Assembly: GCA_036674765.1 (NCBI GenBank)
Contig: JARVKI010000017.1
Location: forward strand, 62,001 to 126,000
Reading direction: 5' to 3'
Source: Seiridium cupressi
Lineage: Eukaryota > Ascomycota > Sordariomycetes > Amphisphaeriales > Sporocadaceae
DNA length: 64,000 nt
Shown here piece after piece: positions 63,310 through 64,000 of the stretch (position 1 is its first letter; every line of letters begins with the position of its first letter). A program made the position numbers and the translations under genes. The notes below the pieces were generated by a model that saw only the letters and a list, made by a program, of their open reading frames with translations, searched no databases and was not told the origin of the DNA.

Positions 63310-64000
63310 ATGTCGACACCGAAATCCGCGCCCCGCGGCGGCGACTTCGATGGCGTCGGTACCAGCTCACCCGCATTCGAGAACACGAACAGCCCCTACG
63401 GTGCTGCACCTCAGGCGACTTATGCCGCCTTCTCGTCCTCGAACCTATCTGCCACTGCGAATGCCGCGAAAAGACGATCAACCATCTTAGTACACCAGAA
63501 GTCGCCGCTACTTCTTGCAACGCCGCCTCAGGTCACAAGGGCATTGGCCTACAGTCACCCGTTCCTCCTGCCGCTAAACAAATTGGCTGGCTTGTTGAGC
63601 TGGTCAAGCGGCGACCCGTGGGAAAGCTTCTTGCTGGTTGTCGTATTCTGGGCGACGGTACAATATGGCGACGTGGTCGTGCGTTGGGCTGGCCCGATCA
63701 TCACCGTTCTCGGTATAATCGCGGGCATGTACGGGCGGCGATACAGTCCGCTGAGCAGCAGCGGATGGGCGGAACATCCAAGCTGGGTTACGAACAACGC
63801 GACAAGCAAGAAGGGCAAAGGGAACGCACCCGTCCCGAGTGGCAACACCACCGGTGGTAACACGACCTCGCACCAGAGAAACACAAGCGAGATCACCAGT
63901 ACACGACATCAGAAGACGTTGGACGAGATTGTGGAGACGTTGAAGGTCTTAACGACGAGGTGTAACATTCTGCTCGAGCCAATGCTCGAGCTGACCGACT
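63310..64000 (+). CDS. Peroxisomal membrane peroxin, Pex24p family (Pex28-32 type), 5' part
   Basis: The frame is open from the ATG at 63310 to the window edge (230 codons and one base), so the gene is cut. After a disordered head it shows the conserved opening of the family: STILVHQKSPLLLATPPQV, then SHPFLLPLNKLAGLLSW and WESFLLVVVFWATVQYGD, followed by a hydrophobic segment (VVRWAGPIITVLGIIAGMYG). Later, HQKTLDEIVETLKVLTTRC continues the family pattern. These proteins are integral peroxisomal membrane peroxins that set peroxisome number, size and ER contact. A C-terminal dysferlin-type domain is expected beyond the edge. Introns may lie outside the window; none is needed in the visible part. 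Confidence 0.88.
   Translation, partial: MSTPKSAPRGGDFDGVGTSSPAFENTNSPYGAAPQATYAAFSSSNLSATANAAKRRSTILVHQKSPLLLATPPQVTRALAYSHPFLLPLNKLAGLLSWSSGDPWESFLLVVVFWATVQYGDVVVRWAGPIITVLGIIAGMYGRRYSPLSSSGWAEHPSWVTNNATSKKGKGNAPVPSGNTTGGNTTSHQRNTSEITSTRHQKTLDEIVETLKVLTTRCNILLEPMLELTD

Noticed and set aside
1..64000. CRISPR array, insertion sequence, bacterial operon or rRNA genes
   Set aside because: Nothing of the kind is seen. All clear genes are eukaryotic with spliceosomal introns.

Overview
This window is nuclear DNA of a filamentous ascomycete (Pezizomycotina, probably Sordariomycetes; the class is inference). Support comes from short introns with fungal GTRAGT donors and CTAAC-like branch points, large intergenic spaces, and gene families typical of moulds: a fungal hybrid histidine kinase, a VWA-Hint (Vint) protein, TOR, a Pho89-type phosphate symporter, and many uncharacterised fungal proteins.

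Layout. 0.7-8.4 kb: a four-exon 83-aa conserved protein, a C-terminal GAPDH remnant, a GNAT acetyltransferase and a 1228-aa disordered protein. 8.4-16.5 kb: an 8-kb stretch with no convincing gene, holding a G18 tract and a perfect 39-bp inverted repeat. 16.5-24.6 kb: a six-exon PAS hybrid histidine kinase and a seven-exon VWA-Hint protein, both on the minus strand. 26-31.4 kb: an intron-containing tRNA-His, a 78-aa zinc-binding protein, a 95-aa unknown, and a Pho89/PHO-4-like Na+/phosphate symporter with two CACGTG sites upstream. 34-36 kb: a broken two-helix membrane ORF and a tRNA-Val. 36.3-48.9 kb is the housekeeping core: glucosidase II beta subunit, Rtf2 and TOR kinase. Rtf2 and TOR diverge from an intergenic region carrying a repeated GATA motif. 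49.7-54.1 kb: a small membrane protein, a 2-oxoglutarate dioxygenase-like protein and an alpha/beta hydrolase. 54-63 kb is sparse, with a possible gene remnant, a small Cys-rich ORF and a 976-aa unknown. The right edge cuts a Pex24p-family peroxisomal membrane protein.

Several genes belong to cellular control layers: TOR with the GATA motifs (nitrogen), the phosphate symporter with CACGTG sites (phosphate starvation), and a histidine kinase phosphorelay. Others act in ER glycoprotein folding (glucosidase II beta), replication-fork control (Rtf2) and peroxisome maintenance (Pex24p family). The order looks like ordinary eukaryotic neighbourhood, not an operon or an obvious biosynthetic cluster.

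Exon boundaries were inferred by hand from splice signals and frame. Wherever a full splice model is given the reading frame closes, except at one junction of the VWA-Hint gene, which is flagged.
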